Shown here: one piece after another, positions 30,786-40,443 of the stretch | How positions within the stretch are numbered: the stretch's first letter is position 1 | How the letters are laid out: the number at the start of each line of letters is the position of its first letter | Origin: Roseitranquillus sp963776845 | Lineage (GTDB): Bacteria > Pseudomonadota > Alphaproteobacteria > Rhodobacterales > Rhodobacteraceae | Assembly (NCBI GenBank): GCA_963776845.1 | Contig: CAVZOJ010000005.1 | Coordinates: 124,001-188,000, forward strand | Length of the DNA: 64,000 nt | Direction of reading: 5' to 3' | The notes under the pieces: generated by a model | Seen by the model: the letters and a program-made list of their open reading frames with translations, nothing else | Databases searched by the model: none | What the model was told of the DNA's origin: nothing | Made by a program: the position numbers and the translations under genes

Positions 30786-31244
30786 ATGGGGGACTATCGA
30801 TTGCGGCGGCGGCACTTCATCGCACTTGCTGGGTTCACGGCTCTCGCCGGATGCAGCACGAACCTCAATCCCTTCAACTGGTTTGGCGATGCTGAACAGA
30901 ATGGGACGGTCCAATCTGCACAGCTCGCGCTGGACCCGAGACCGCTGGTGCCGCAGGTCACGCGGCTGGAGGTCGATAGGCATCCGTCCGGCGCGATCAT
31001 CCGGGCCACCGGTCTGCCGCCCCGGCAGGGCTGGTACGATGCGCGCCTCGTTCGCGTGCCGAATGCCGAGCCGGGCGTGCTGGCCTACCAGCTTAGGGCC
31101 TGGCCGCCGGCCTACCAGACCGCGGTCTCAACCCCGCGGTCGCGTGAAATCACGGTGGCGGAGTTCGTCAGCGAAGGGCGGCTCGCAAGCGTTCGCGAGA
31201 TCCGCGTCGCGGGCGAGTTGAACGCGCTCGCCTCGCGACGCTAG
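30786..31244 (+). CDS. Lipoprotein of unknown function
   Basis: 152 residues. A basic start (RLRRRHF) leads to a lipobox FTALAGC, so the mature protein is probably anchored to a membrane by Cys17-18. The rest is a beta-rich domain with RLEVDRHPSGAIIRATGLPPRQGWYDARLV. I recall similar conserved lipoproteins in Rhodobacterales but no name. Convergent with rnd; the ends overlap by 4 bp. Confidence 0.75.
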   Translation: MGDYRLRRRHFIALAGFTALAGCSTNLNPFNWFGDAEQNGTVQSAQLALDPRPLVPQVTRLEVDRHPSGAIIRATGLPPRQGWYDARLVRVPNAEPGVLAYQLRAWPPAYQTAVSTPRSREITVAEFVSEGRLASVREIRVAGELNALASRR

Positions 31245-32401
31245 CTCAGGACGACAGGCTCGACCGCGCCGTTTCGCGCCGTCAACGCGATCTCGCCGGC
31301 GCAGAGCTTGAGGGCGTCTTCACCGAAGACCTTGCGCCGCCAGCCCTTGAGCGCATGGACATCGCGCTCGCCGGCCGAGATCGCATCGAGGTCGGCGGCG
31401 GATGCTATCAGCTTTTGCGCCACGCCTTCCTTTTCCGACTTGGCCTTGAGCAGCACGCGCAGCAGGTCGGCGAGGGCGGGATTGACCTGCTGCTTCTCGC
31501 GACTCCGATCGATCTCCGGAAAGTCCTCCGCCGAGTAGTTGCGGGCACGGTCGAGCGCGGCGAGGATGCCGTCCGCGATCTCGCCACGCCGCGCCTCGCG
31601 CAGTAGCAGACGGGAACGTCCGAGTTCGTCGAGGTCACGCGGCTTGGTCGAGGCGAGCTCGATCAGCGCCTCGTCCTTGAAGACCCGGCTGCGCGGCACG
31701 TTGCGGTCGCGGGCATGGCGTTCCCGAAACTCCGCCAGTTCCTTCACGGCCGCCAGGAACTTGCCAGACGTGGTGCGGGTCTTTACCCGTCGCCACGATT
31801 CTTCCGGCTCGACGATGTAGGTCTCCGGATCGGTGAGCGTCGCCAACTCCTCCTCGACCCAGCCTCGGCGGCCGGTGCGGTCGAGCTCAGCCGAGAGATG
31901 CTCATAGATCACGCGAAGGTGCGTGACGTCCGCCAGCGCATAGGCCTTTTGCGCATCCGTCAGCGGCCGGCGGGACCAGTCGGTGAAACGCGATGTCTTG
32001 TCGAGGTTCGCCCGCGCGATCCTCTTGACCAGTGTCTCGTAGCCCACCTGCTCGCCAAAGCCGCACACCATCGCCGCAACCTGCGTGTCGAAGAGCGGCA
32101 CAGGCACGACCCCGCCATCGACGAAGAAGATCTCGAGGTCCTGCCGCGCCGCATGAAAAACCTTCAGGACGCCATGGTCGGCGAGCAGCGCGAAGAGCGG
32201 GTCGAGCGAGATGCCGTCGGCCAGAGGGTCGATGAGCACGGCCGACTCCTCGTCCGCACCCGGGATCGCGAGCTGCACGAGGCAGAGCTTGGCGAAGTAT
32301 GTGCGCTCGCGCAGGAACTCGGTGTCGATCGTGACATAGGGCGCTCCGGCCGCACGTTCACAGAAGGCGGCGAGGGCGCCGGTCGTTGTGATTGTTTGCA
32401 T
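31241..32401 (-). CDS. rnd: Ribonuclease D
   Basis: 386 residues. The DEDDy exonuclease domain begins with YVTIDTEFLRERTYF; the second Asp is in VFHAARQDLEI and the third in YALADVTHL. An HRDC domain follows around residues 210-300. It trims tRNA 3' ends. It stands downstream of purN in the same orientation, a common order in Rhodobacterales. Confidence 0.95.
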   Translation of the reverse strand: MQTITTTGALAAFCERAAGAPYVTIDTEFLRERTYFAKLCLVQLAIPGADEESAVLIDPLADGISLDPLFALLADHGVLKVFHAARQDLEIFFVDGGVVPVPLFDTQVAAMVCGFGEQVGYETLVKRIARANLDKTSRFTDWSRRPLTDAQKAYALADVTHLRVIYEHLSAELDRTGRRGWVEEELATLTDPETYIVEPEESWRRVKTRTTSGKFLAAVKELAEFRERHARDRNVPRSRVFKDEALIELASTKPRDLDELGRSRLLLREARRGEIADGILAALDRARNYSAEDFPEIDRSREKQQVNPALADLLRVLLKAKSEKEGVAQKLIASAADLDAISAGERDVHALKGWRRKVFGEDALKLCAGEIALTARNGAVEPVVLS

Positions 32402-32465
32402 TTTCCTCTCTCGGCCCGCCGAGCATCCCGTTGCTCATAGGCGCTGCGCGGGGTGAAGAAAAGGC

Positions 32466-33056
32466 TCAGGGGAGACTGAGCGGCGTGCGGTCACCAGCCG
32501 CAAAGCGGCGGAGGACAGCGGGGTAGAGGAGGTGTTCTGCCCCCAGGACGCGGGCGGCGAGGCTGTCCGGGTCGTCCTCAGCGAGGATCGGCATCCGCGC
32601 CTGTCCGAGGATCGGCCCGTCGTCGAGCGCTGCGGTGACCTCGTGAACGGTGCATCCCGTCTCGGCATCGCCAGCGGCCAGCGCCCGGGCATGTGTGTGT
32701 AGGCCGCGGTGGCGTGGCAGGAGCGAGGGATGGATGTTGAGGATCCGCCCCTCCCAGCGCGCCACGAATCCCGGCGAGAGGACGTGCATGAAACCGGCGA
32801 GGCACACGAGGTCTATCTCCGCCGCAGCAAGCTCGGCTGAGATGGCAGACTCGAAAGCTGCTCGGCCCGGCTGCGTCTTGCGATCCACGGCGCGCGCAGG
32901 CACCCCAAGGGCACGTGCACGGTCAAGGCCTGACGCGGCCGCATCGCTCGACAGGACCAGGATTGGCCGGGCTGGGTGGCTGCGCGTCATGCTCCGCACC
33001 AACGCCACCATGTTCGAGCCGCCGCCCGAGATGAGAATGGCCGTGCGTCTCACCAT
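32466..33056 (-). CDS. purN: Phosphoribosylglycinamide formyltransferase
   Basis: 196 residues. ILISGGGSNMVALV binds the substrate phosphate, and the catalytic Asn-His-Asp set is found in ILNIHPSLLPRHRGLHTH and VTAALDDGPILGQ. It adds the formyl group in the third step of purine synthesis. Its ATG overlaps the purM stop. Confidence 0.96.
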   Translation of the reverse strand: MVRRTAILISGGGSNMVALVRSMTRSHPARPILVLSSDAAASGLDRARALGVPARAVDRKTQPGRAAFESAISAELAAAEIDLVCLAGFMHVLSPGFVARWEGRILNIHPSLLPRHRGLHTHARALAAGDAETGCTVHEVTAALDDGPILGQARMPILAEDDPDSLAARVLGAEHLLYPAVLRRFAAGDRTPLSLP

Positions 33057-34087
33057 TCGCCGCTGTAGCGGACCCCTGCGCCGTCCTCGACCGTCCCGAT
33101 CAGCATCGGCGCGTCACCAGCCATCGCAAGGGCACCGACCAGCGCCGAGACGGCGCCACGATCAACCACCAGCACCATACCAATTCCGCAGTTGAAGGTC
33201 TTGAGCATCTCGCTCGCCTCGACGGAACCGGCGGCCTTGATCCACCCGAACACTGCCGGGCGTGTCCACGAGTCGAGATCGACGACGGTGCCGCAGCCGT
33301 CGGGCAGGACGCGCGGAAGGTTCTCGGTAACGCCGCCGCCAGTGATGTGCGCGGCAGCCCTCAGGCCCCCTGCAGCTCGCGCAGCGCGGATGGCGTGGAC
33401 ATAGAGCCGCGTCGGCGCGAGGAGCATCTCGGCAAGCCCGCTTTCGCCGAAGGGGCCCTTGTCCGCCCAATCGAGGCCCTCGTCTTCGACCAGCCGCCGA
33501 ACCAGCGAGTATCCGTTCGAGTGAAGCCCCGAAGAGGGCAGTCCGACGAGCACGTCTCCCACCCCGACCCCAGCCGGCAGCACCTTGTCGCGCTCGACGG
33601 CGCCCACGGCGAAACCCGCAAGATCGAATTCGCCCGGGCGGTAGAGCCCTGGCATCTCGGCCGTCTCGCCGCCGATCAGCGCGCAATCGACTGCCGCACA
33701 GGCCGCGGCGATGCCCTCCACGAGTTCGGCCGCCTGGTCGACGTCTAGCCTCCCGGTTGCCAGATAGTCGAGGAAGAACAGCGGATCGGCTCCTTGGCAG
33801 GCGAGGTCGTTCACGCACATCGCCACGAGATCCTGGCCGAGGCCAGCCAGCCGCTTTGCCTCGATGGCGACCTTCAGTTTGGTGCCGACGCCGTCTGTCG
33901 CGGCGACCAGGATCGGGTCGCGATAGCCTGCCGCACCGATGTCGAAGAGTGCGCCAAATCCTCCGAGAGCACCCATCACGCCTGGCCTGTCGGTTGAACG
34001 TGCCGCTGGTGCTATGCGCCGTACCAGCGCGTCGCCCGCCGCAATGTCGACGCCCGCATCGGCGTAAGTCAGACCGTTCCGTCCCAT
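33050..34087 (-). CDS. purM: Phosphoribosylformylglycinamidine cyclo-ligase
   Basis: 345 residues from ATG 34087 with GAGGGG upstream. LTYADAGVDIAAGDALV, DGVGTKLKVA and GGETAEMPGLY are PurM signatures. It makes AIR in purine synthesis. purN follows with a 7-bp overlap; the tRNA gene lies upstream on the opposite strand. A longer in-frame start at 34204 would run into the tRNA promoter region and is unlikely. Confidence 0.96.
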   Translation of the reverse strand: MGRNGLTYADAGVDIAAGDALVRRIAPAARSTDRPGVMGALGGFGALFDIGAAGYRDPILVAATDGVGTKLKVAIEAKRLAGLGQDLVAMCVNDLACQGADPLFFLDYLATGRLDVDQAAELVEGIAAACAAVDCALIGGETAEMPGLYRPGEFDLAGFAVGAVERDKVLPAGVGVGDVLVGLPSSGLHSNGYSLVRRLVEDEGLDWADKGPFGESGLAEMLLAPTRLYVHAIRAARAAGGLRAAAHITGGGVTENLPRVLPDGCGTVVDLDSWTRPAVFGWIKAAGSVEASEMLKTFNCGIGMVLVVDRGAVSALVGALAMAGDAPMLIGTVEDGAGVRYSGEW

Positions 34088-34189
34088 TCGCGCGCCCCTC
34101 GGTATTCCGATCGCGTACCAACAGAGGCACGCGCTGGCAATCTGCCGTGACTTGACCCGCCGGACGTCTCTGATAATCGAGATGCGGCT

Positions 34190-34266
34190 GGGCCTGTAGC
34201 TCAATTGGTTAGAGCAGAGCGCTCATAACGCTTTGGTTGGGGGTTCGAGTCCCTCCGGGCCTACCA
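34190..34266 (+). tRNA. tRNA-Ile2 (anticodon CAU, lysidine-modified type)
   Basis: 77 nt ending in an encoded CCA. D arm GCTC/GAGC, anticodon stem GAGCG/CGCTT around CTCATAA, T arm GGGGG TTCGAGT CCCTC. CAU could mean Met, but the C4-G69 and C5-G68 acceptor pairs and A73 match the TilS recognition set of tRNA-Ile2, so I prefer isoleucine. The accessory island starts right after it. Confidence 0.88.
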
Positions 34267-34517
34267 TGCCACCCCTAAGGGGATGATTGTTCCGGCGGGG
34301 GCAACTCTGCCAAATTGGGCGTTTTGGCGTGTCTTTTCTGGGGCATTTTTTGCCATCAGCGTGTAAGTCATTGATTCTAAACCAAGTGCCCGAGGGTTTC
34401 TTATGCCGCGAGGCGCGGGGTCGTCACCCCTGCACCGCCGCCGCGCCTGGCAAACTGCTGTCGTTCGGTGCGCGAACGCCGACTTTTCGGTGAAGGTCGT
34501 GAATCCGGCGGACCAGG
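34267..34517. other. Gene-free stretch behind the tRNA
   Basis: Contains CCCCTAAGGGG close to the tRNA end and a T-rich patch (GGGGCATTTTTTGCC), probably the tRNA terminator area. Beyond that I see no gene before the IS21-type end at 34518. A repeat of the tRNA 3' end, which would mark an integrase attachment site, was not found in the island. Confidence 0.5.
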
Positions 34518-34748
34518 TGAGAACGGCGGTGAGAAAATCGGCCACGGTAGCGGCGGGATGAGCCCGCGGCGGGCGGCGTAAAAGTCGGCCACGTTTGCCC
34601 TCTCTGGCGGCAGGGAGGGTGGGGGCATTTTCACCGTGGAGCTGTATCGTAGGGTTCGCCGCGCCTACTTCAGGCAAGGCATGAGCAAGCGCGCCATCGC
34701 GCGTCACTTCTGCATCTCACGCGACAGCGTCGACAGTTCGGAGGATCA

Positions 34749-34773
34749 GGGATTGATCCAGTGGATCAATCCC
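34749..34773. repeat. 25-bp palindrome 1 in istA
   Basis: Arms GGGATTGATCCA and TGGATCAATCCC, 12 bp each, around a single G. It lies in an inserted segment starting with AGTTCG that splits the DNA-binding domain from the core. Confidence 0.9.
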
Positions 34774-35655
34774 CCGACGGACGATCTTGTACTCCGTGCC
34801 GCCGGGCTACCGGCGGACCGCGCCGGTGAAGCGGCCGAAGCTGGACGGGTTCACCGAGATCATCGACGCTTGGCTGCTTGAGGACGCCGACCGCCCTCGC
34901 AAGCAGCGGCACACCGCCAAGCGGGTCCTCGACCGCTTGCGAGACGAGCACGGGTTCACCGGCGGCTACACCATCGTGAAGGCATACCTGCGCGAGCACC
35001 AGCGGCGCAGCCGCGAGATGTTCGTGCCGCTGCATCACGCTCCCGGCCACGCGCAGGCGGACTTTGGCGAGGCGCTGGTGGTGATCGGCGGGGTCGAGCA
35101 GAAGGCGCACTTCTTTGTCTTCGACCTGCCGCACAGCGATGCCTGCTACGTTCGCGCCTACCCGGCGGCGACGGCCGAGGCGTGGGCCGATGGCCACGTC
35201 CACGCCTTCGCGTTCTTCGGGCGGGTGCCGCTATCGGTGCTCTACGATAACGACCGCTGCCTGGTGGCGCGCATCCTGCCGGACGGGACGCGCAAGCGGG
35301 CAACGCTCTTCAGCGGGATGCTATCGCACTACGTGATCGAAGATCGCTACGGCCGGCCCGGGAAGGGGAATGACAAGGGTGCCGTCGAGGGGATCGTCGG
35401 CTGGTCGCGGCGCAACTTCATGGTGCCGCTGCCCCGCTTCGCGACCTGGGACGAGTTCAACATCTGGCTGGAGGAGCAATGCCGCAAGCGGCAATCGGAG
35501 ATCCTGCGCGGCCACCAGGAGACGATCGGCGAGCGGCTCCAGCGTGATCTCGCAGCGATGATGCCGCTGCCGCCGGCGCCATTCGAGGCCTGCGACCAGG
35601 CGACGGGCCGGGTCAGCTCGCAGGCGCTGGTGCGGTACAGGAGTTCGAGCGTGAA

Positions 35656-35680
35656 AAAATCGATCCAGTGGATCGATTTT
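35656..35680. repeat. 25-bp palindrome 2 in istA
   Basis: Arms AAAATCGATCCA and TGGATCGATTTT around a single G. The core ATYGATCCAGTGGATCRAT and total length equal palindrome 1, and this insertion also begins AGTTCG. Confidence 0.9.
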
Positions 35681-36243
35681 AGCGAAGAACGACTACTCGG
35701 TGCCGGTCAGCTACGGCCACCGCGAGGTCTGGATCAGGGGCTACGTCGACGAAGTCGTCATCGGCTGCGGCGGAGACGGTGAGCCGCCGAAGGCGCCACC
35801 GGTTCGAGCCCGGCGGCGAACGCCCGCCATTCCCGATGCTACGGCCGCGAGGACATGGTCTTCGACCCGATCCATTACCTGCCGCTGCTGGAGAAGAAGA
35901 TCGGCGCTCTCGACCAGGCCGCGCCGCTGGCGCATTGGGAGCTGCCGGCCGAGTTCCACACCCTGCGCCGGCTGATGGAGGCGCGGCAGTTCAAGGCCGG
36001 CCGCCGCGAGTACGTGCAGGTCCTGCGGCTGCTGGAGACCTTCGATCTCGCCGACCTGCACGTAGCGGTGAAGACCGCGCTCAGGATGGGCGCCGTCGGG
36101 TTCGACGCGATCAAGCACCTCGTGCTCTGCCAGGTCGAGAGGCGGCCGCCGAGGCTCGACCTCGACGTCTATCCCTATCTGCCGCGCGCCAATGTCGGGA
36201 CCACCTCGGCGGCGAGCTACATGTGCCTCGTCGGCGGCCCGGC

Positions 36244-37053
36244 ATGAGCGACGCGCCGAAGTTGCTGCTCGACCACCATCTCAAGACGCTGAAGCTGCCG
36301 ACCTTCCTGCGGGAGTACGCCAAGCTCGCTCGCCCGGCGGCGTAGCCGCCAGAAGTCATGATCTGCGCGCGTTCGCGCGCGGGCGCCGCCGAGGGGCAGG
36401 ATCACGTGCAGTTCCTCGCCCGCCTGGTCGAGCTCGAGCTGATCGACCGCGAGCGGCGGATGATCGAGCGCCGGATCAAGGCGGCAAAGTTCCCGGTGAC
36501 CAAGAGCCTCGACACCTTCGACTTCAAGGCGATCCCGTCGCTCAACAAGATGCAGGTTCTGGAGCTCGCGCGCTGCGAGTGGATCGAGCGGCGCGAGAAC
36601 GTCATCGCCCTCGGCCCGAGCGGTACCGGCAAGACCCACACCGCCCTCGGTCTCGGCCTGGCCGCGTGCCAGAAGGGCCTCTCCGTCGGCTTCACCACCG
36701 CCGCTGCCATCGTACACGAGCTGATGGAGGCCCGCGACGAGCGCCGGCTCCTGCGCCTCCAGAAGCAGATGGCGAACCAGAAGCTTCTGATCATCGACGA
36801 GCGGGGCTTCGTGCCGCTCTCCAAGACCGGGGCCGAGTTGCTGTTCGAGCTGATCTCCCAGCGATACGAGCGCGGCTCCACGCTGATCACCAGCAACCTG
36901 CCGTTCGACGAGTGGACCGAGGTCTTCGGCTCCGAGCGCCTCACCGGCGCTCTCCTCGACCGGCTGACCCACCACGTCAACATCCTCGAGCTGAACGGCG
37001 ACAGCTACCGTCTCAGCCAGAGCCGCTCCCGAGCGCAGAAGGCAAAAGCCTGA
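36244..37053 (+). pseudogene. istB: istB of the type B IS21 element, interrupted
   Basis: MSDAPKLLLDHHLKTLKLPTF opens the IstB N terminus; after YAKLAR a foreign segment with a stop codon (about 36331-36396) appears, then AAEGQDHVQFLARLVELEL continues normally. Walker A is ALGPSGTGKTHTALGL and Walker B LLIIDERGF. The foreign segment contains two hairpins, GGCGGC-GTA-GCCGCC and GCGCGCG-TT-CGCGCGC. Confidence 0.85.
36336..36396. repeat. Hairpin-rich insertion in istB
   Basis: Two adjacent small inverted repeats (GGCGGCGTAGCCGCC and GCGCGCGTTCGCGCGC) separated by AGAAGTCATGATCT interrupt conserved IstB sequence and bring in a stop. Confidence 0.6.
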
Positions 37054-37164
37054 CCCCAGCGCCCCGGGGTCGGCCCTGACGGGCCGAAGCGCCTCGACAC
37101 GCGCCAGCTATCTGGAGAGCGCGCGCGCCGAGGCGCTCATCGCCGAGTGGCCGGGATTTGCGCC

Positions 37165-38391
37165 GCCCATGGCCCCGCGTGGCGGCGGGCCCATGCCGGT
37201 CATGTCGGCCTGACCCAGCTGAAGGTGATGTCGGCGATCGAAGCCTGCCGGACGGAGGCGCTCGGCGGGCACGTGGCGGCGTGCGCCAAGTGCGGCCACC
37301 GGCACGTCGCATACAACTCGTGCAAGAACCGCCACTGCCCGAAGTGAACAGGGTGAGCCGGGACCGTGGCGCGGTGCGGCCGCGTAAGCCCGGCGAACGC
37401 GGCGCGGGATTGGATGGCTGCCCGCACGAAGGACCTGCTGCCGGTGGAGTACTTCCACGTCGTCTTCACCCTGCCGGCGGAGATCGCCCGCATCGCCTTC
37501 TGGAACAAGAAGGCGGTCTACGACCTGCTGTTCCGCGCCTCCGCCGAGACGCTGACCACGATCGCTGCCGATCCGCGGCACCTCGGCGCCCGGATCGGCA
37601 TGACCAGCGTGCTGCACACATCGTGCCGGAGGCGCGCCTTCGACACGACGGGCTCGGCCCTGATCCACCATCCGCATGTCCACATGATCGTGCCCGGCGG
37701 CGGGCTCTCGCCCGACGGCAACCGGGGGATCGCCTGCCGCCCGGGCTTCTTCCTCCCGGTCCGAGTGCTGTCGCGGCTGTTCCGGCGGCTGTTCCTGGAA
37801 GGACTGGCGGCGCTGCACGCCGCCGGCAACCTCGCCTTCTTCGGCGACTTGGTGGGGCTGGCAGAGACCGCCGCCTTCGCCGCCTGGCTCGCGCCGCTGC
37901 GCAAGGTCGAATGGGTGGTCTACGCCAAGCCGCCCTTCGGCGGACCGGAAGCCGTTCTGGCCTATCTCAGCCGCTACACCCACCGCGTCGCCATCTCGAA
38001 CAGCCAACTCGTCAGCGCCGACGCCGAGACCGTCGCGTTCCGTTGGAAGGACTACCGGATCAAGAACGGCGACCGCCAGAAGGTCCTGCGGCTCGCCACC
38101 GACGAGTTCATCAGGCGCTTCCTGCTGCGCGTCCTGCCGGACGGGTTCCACCGCATCCGGCACTACGGGCTACTCGCCGGCAATGGCCGCAGGCGCAACA
38201 TCGAGACCATCCGCGCCCTGCCCGGCGTCGAGCCGGCGGTGGAATCCGATGCCAACGATGCCGACGCAGCCCTCCCGCTCACCCTCAGGGAACCGTGCCC
38301 CGACTGCGGTGGACCGATGCGCATTATCGAGACCTTCAGGCGCGGCGAGCGTCCGAAGACCCGCGCACCTCCGCGGAGGGCTGCCGCATGA
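37165..38391 (+). pseudogene. IS91-family transposase of unit A, interrupted
   Basis: The zinc finger start (CAKCGHRHVAYNSCKNRHCPK) hits a stop inside an inserted segment of about 55 bp, then DWMAARTKDLLPVEYFHVVFTLP continues. The HUH motif region is HHPHVHMIVPGGG and the catalytic tyrosine lies in AYLSRYTHRVAISN. A second in-frame insertion encoded by a near-perfect 28-nt palindrome replaces residues just before GSALIHHPHVH. The C-terminal CPDCGG finger is intact. Confidence 0.85.
37621..37648. repeat. 28-nt near-perfect palindrome in IS91-type unit A
   Basis: TCGTGCCGGAGGC pairs with GCCTTCGACACGA with one mismatch and one G-T pair. It stands next to the HUH motif and keeps the frame open. 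Confidence 0.75.
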
Positions 38392-38722
38392 TGATAGGGC
38401 CATCACCTTCGTCGAACCCGATCCGGATGGAACCAGCGGTCCGGAAATGCCGTGCCTCACGTCCCGCAGTGGCCGTCTCGACGAACGCGCCCCGACAACA
38501 AGACCGGTGGGCCTGCGTCCCGTCGCCGATCCCGCCACGGCACGAGCTCCGTCTGGATCGGAGCCGGCCTCCCGACAATCGGCGGCGCACCGGAGCCAGC
38601 GACACCCGCGCGCTTTCCCCATAGACCGACGCCAGACCCCCGCGGCTTCGTCCTTCCGAGGTTTGTCAACGCGGGCCGCACCCGCCAGCGGCCACCGTCA
38701 CGCCGCGGCCCGCATCGAAAAA

Positions 38723-39203
38723 CCTTCAGGAGAGCGGACTTTCTCTGCGGTCGCTCGTTCTGTTTGGCTCGTCGCCGAAGCGGTCATTCGCCTCCCAAGA
38801 GTACTCCAGCGTCCGGATCCTTTGGGACGAGCGGAGAACCGTCGTCTCCGCTGGCGACATGAAATTGATCGATGCTTCCGCACCGGACATCAGAATCACC
38901 TCATTTGACGGTGCGCCGCAGACACGAAGGCTGTCGGTCTGTGCGCAAAACGCATCTTTCCGCAGGACGGACGCTCATCGTGTTAGCTGTTCGATTGCGT
39001 GCTACCACCTGCACCTTTAGGACATCCCGAACGGCGGCCGCATCAATGCGGCGCTGCTCGGCGAGGCGTTCCACGAGCGTGAGGCCGGGACGAAAAGCCC
39101 GTCGCTGCACTCGGTGCTCTTGGATGCTGGCGCGCCGGAGGCACACCAGATGCTCCCTCCCGAGCCAGACTCGACGAGTGCTTTGTCAGCCAGGACCCTT
39201 TCC
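38723..39203. other. Accessory DNA without a recognisable gene
   Basis: No frame here shows a signal, domain or good ribosome site. A short stretch at about 39020-39130 reads like a conserved fragment (IPNGGRINAALLGEAFHEREAG) after a stop codon and may be the relic of a lost gene. Confidence 0.4.
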
Positions 39204-39240
39204 GGAAGGCCTCCCCCGGCAACCTCAGAAGAGGCCTTCC
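39204..39240 (+). terminator. Hairpin terminator in accessory DNA
   Basis: GGAAGGCCTC and its perfect inverse close a 17-nt loop, followed by TTCT. No intact gene precedes it, which supports the idea of a lost gene upstream. Confidence 0.6.
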
Positions 39241-39327
39241 TTCTGTACGCGCTGGCCGGAACTTCTCCGGGTTGTCCTGCCGGGATACGCCTCGTAGCCT
39301 CGCACTTCGGCAGCGAGATCTCCGGTC

Positions 39328-40148
39328 ATGAAGCGCATTCTCCAGAGCGAGCTCTACTTCTGGGTGGCGACCATCGGCCTCGCGGTGACGATCGTCTCGA
39401 ATTTCGCCGCCATCCTGTCCCTTTCCGGGCTGGTCGCGCGGCTATTTCGATGGTGGCGCGACCTGCTCTACGCGATGTGGGACGCAGTCCTGCCCTGGAT
39501 CTTCGATTTTTCCATCACAGACGAGGTGCGGTCTGCCCTCTCGATCGGGCTCTTCGTCGTCATGCTTTCGGCCTCGAGCGACCCCAATCCCCGAACGTGC
39601 TCAGCCACAGGCAGGCGAAAGCCGTCGGTCCCCTGCTTCTTTTCATGATCTTCTTTGCCCTCACGCCCTCGATCATCGAAGCGCGCGACGCAATCGGCAC
39701 GGCAGTCGGCCGCTACTGGCTGAACGCCGAAGCGGTCGGGACCGCCGCGTCGGACCCCTGGTTCATCGCCATCGTCGGCGTCTTCTCGATCTATGCCTTC
39801 TCGTCGCTGTTCTTCATGTCGCGGTCCGAGATCCTCATCTCCGCGCATCTCCTGCGGGACCGCTCCGCACCTCGCATGCGCGGCAGGGAGCGGGACTGGC
39901 ATCTCGTCGCGGTCATCGCCCTCCACCTGCTCCTGGCTCTGGCTGCAATTCTCGCCGCGCTCACCTGCCTGATCATCCCCGCTCTTTGGGGTACGCTCGT
40001 CACCTTCTTCGTACTGGTCCTCTGTCTGCTCCTGGTCCGGCCCGACCCGATGCTGCGTCGGCTGATCCGCAGCTATGCCGCGGCAGGCTTGCTGGCCGCC
40101 GCGATCGCGATCGACGAGCGATCGGATTTCCTCTCCAGGCTCGTGTAG
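39328..40148 (+). CDS. Integral membrane protein, unknown, one frameshift
   Basis: The first part (MKRILQSELYFWVATIGLAV) has helices near residues 10-40 and 70-85. Near 39570 the frame changes (one base missing) and continues FGLERPQSPNVLSHRQAKAVGPLLLFMIFFAL with five or so further helices to SDFLSRLV. No family recognised. It stands between IS91-type units A and B, as cargo. Confidence 0.6.
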
Positions 40149-40390
40149 ACCGCCGCTCCACGTCCGTCGTGCGCGCGCACCCGGCCGATACCATATCTGT
40201 CGCGAGGCGGTCGCCTGTCACGCCGCAGGCGCCGGGCCGGGAGCGCCACGACGACAGGCACCGCGAGACCAGAGATCATGAACCGGTTTGGGTACAATGA
40301 TTATCCACCCATGGGGACTTCAGGCGGAGCGTGTCGCTGCTGTGTGGGTGGACGGCAACCAACCTTGCCGCTGCGCAGCGTTTCTATCGG

Positions 40391-40433
40391 CCAAAAAAAT
40401 ACCGCAAAGGGCCGACCGCGCTTGGCCGGCCCT
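40391..40433 (-). terminator. Rho-independent terminator of the integrase gene
   Basis: On the minus strand AGGGCCG/CGGCCCT form a 7-bp stem followed within a few bases by seven T, 11 bp after the integrase stop. Confidence 0.75.
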
Positions 40434-40443
40434 GATATTCTCG

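Larger units (their letters stand above)
34636..36247 (+). pseudogene. istA: istA of the type B IS21 element, broken in several places
   Basis: The helix-turn-helix start (VELYRRVRRAYFRQGMSKRAIARHF, first codon GTG) is separated from YSVPPGYRRTAPVKRPKLDGF by an insertion of about 45 bp with a 25-bp palindrome. The catalytic core follows (HAPGHAQADFGEALVVIGG, SVLYDN). A second insertion of about 45 bp with a matching palindrome separates VRYR from KNDYSVPVSYGHREV, and another shift lies near 35800 before MVFDPIHYLPLLEKK. No functional transposase can be made without repair. Confidence 0.85.
34518..37090 (+). mobile_element. Decayed IS21-type element (type B), nearly full length
   Basis: The left end TGAGAACGGCGGTGAGAA is shared with the fragment at 59958-60607. 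Inside are istA- and istB-like genes unlike those of copies 1 and 2. Both genes are broken by short palindromic insertions and shifts. The right end (about 37090, GCCCCGGGGTCGGCC area) abuts the truncated IS91-type unit A; its exact limit is uncertain. Confidence 0.75.
37163..38722 (+). mobile_element. IS91-type unit A, 5'-truncated
   Basis: Similarity to unit B starts inside the transposase gene (GCCCCGCGTGGCGGCGGGCCC) and runs to the terminal hairpin GCGGGCCGC/GCGGCCCGC followed by ATCGAAAA. The upstream recombinase gene found in unit B is missing here. Rolling-circle (HUH) IS91 elements end in such hairpins. Confidence 0.8.

Noticed and set aside
34190..34266. Elongator tRNA-Met
   Set aside because: CAU fits Met too, but C4-G69, C5-G68 and the AT-poor loop pattern agree better with tRNA-Ile2. 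Not fully excluded without a TilS-specific model.
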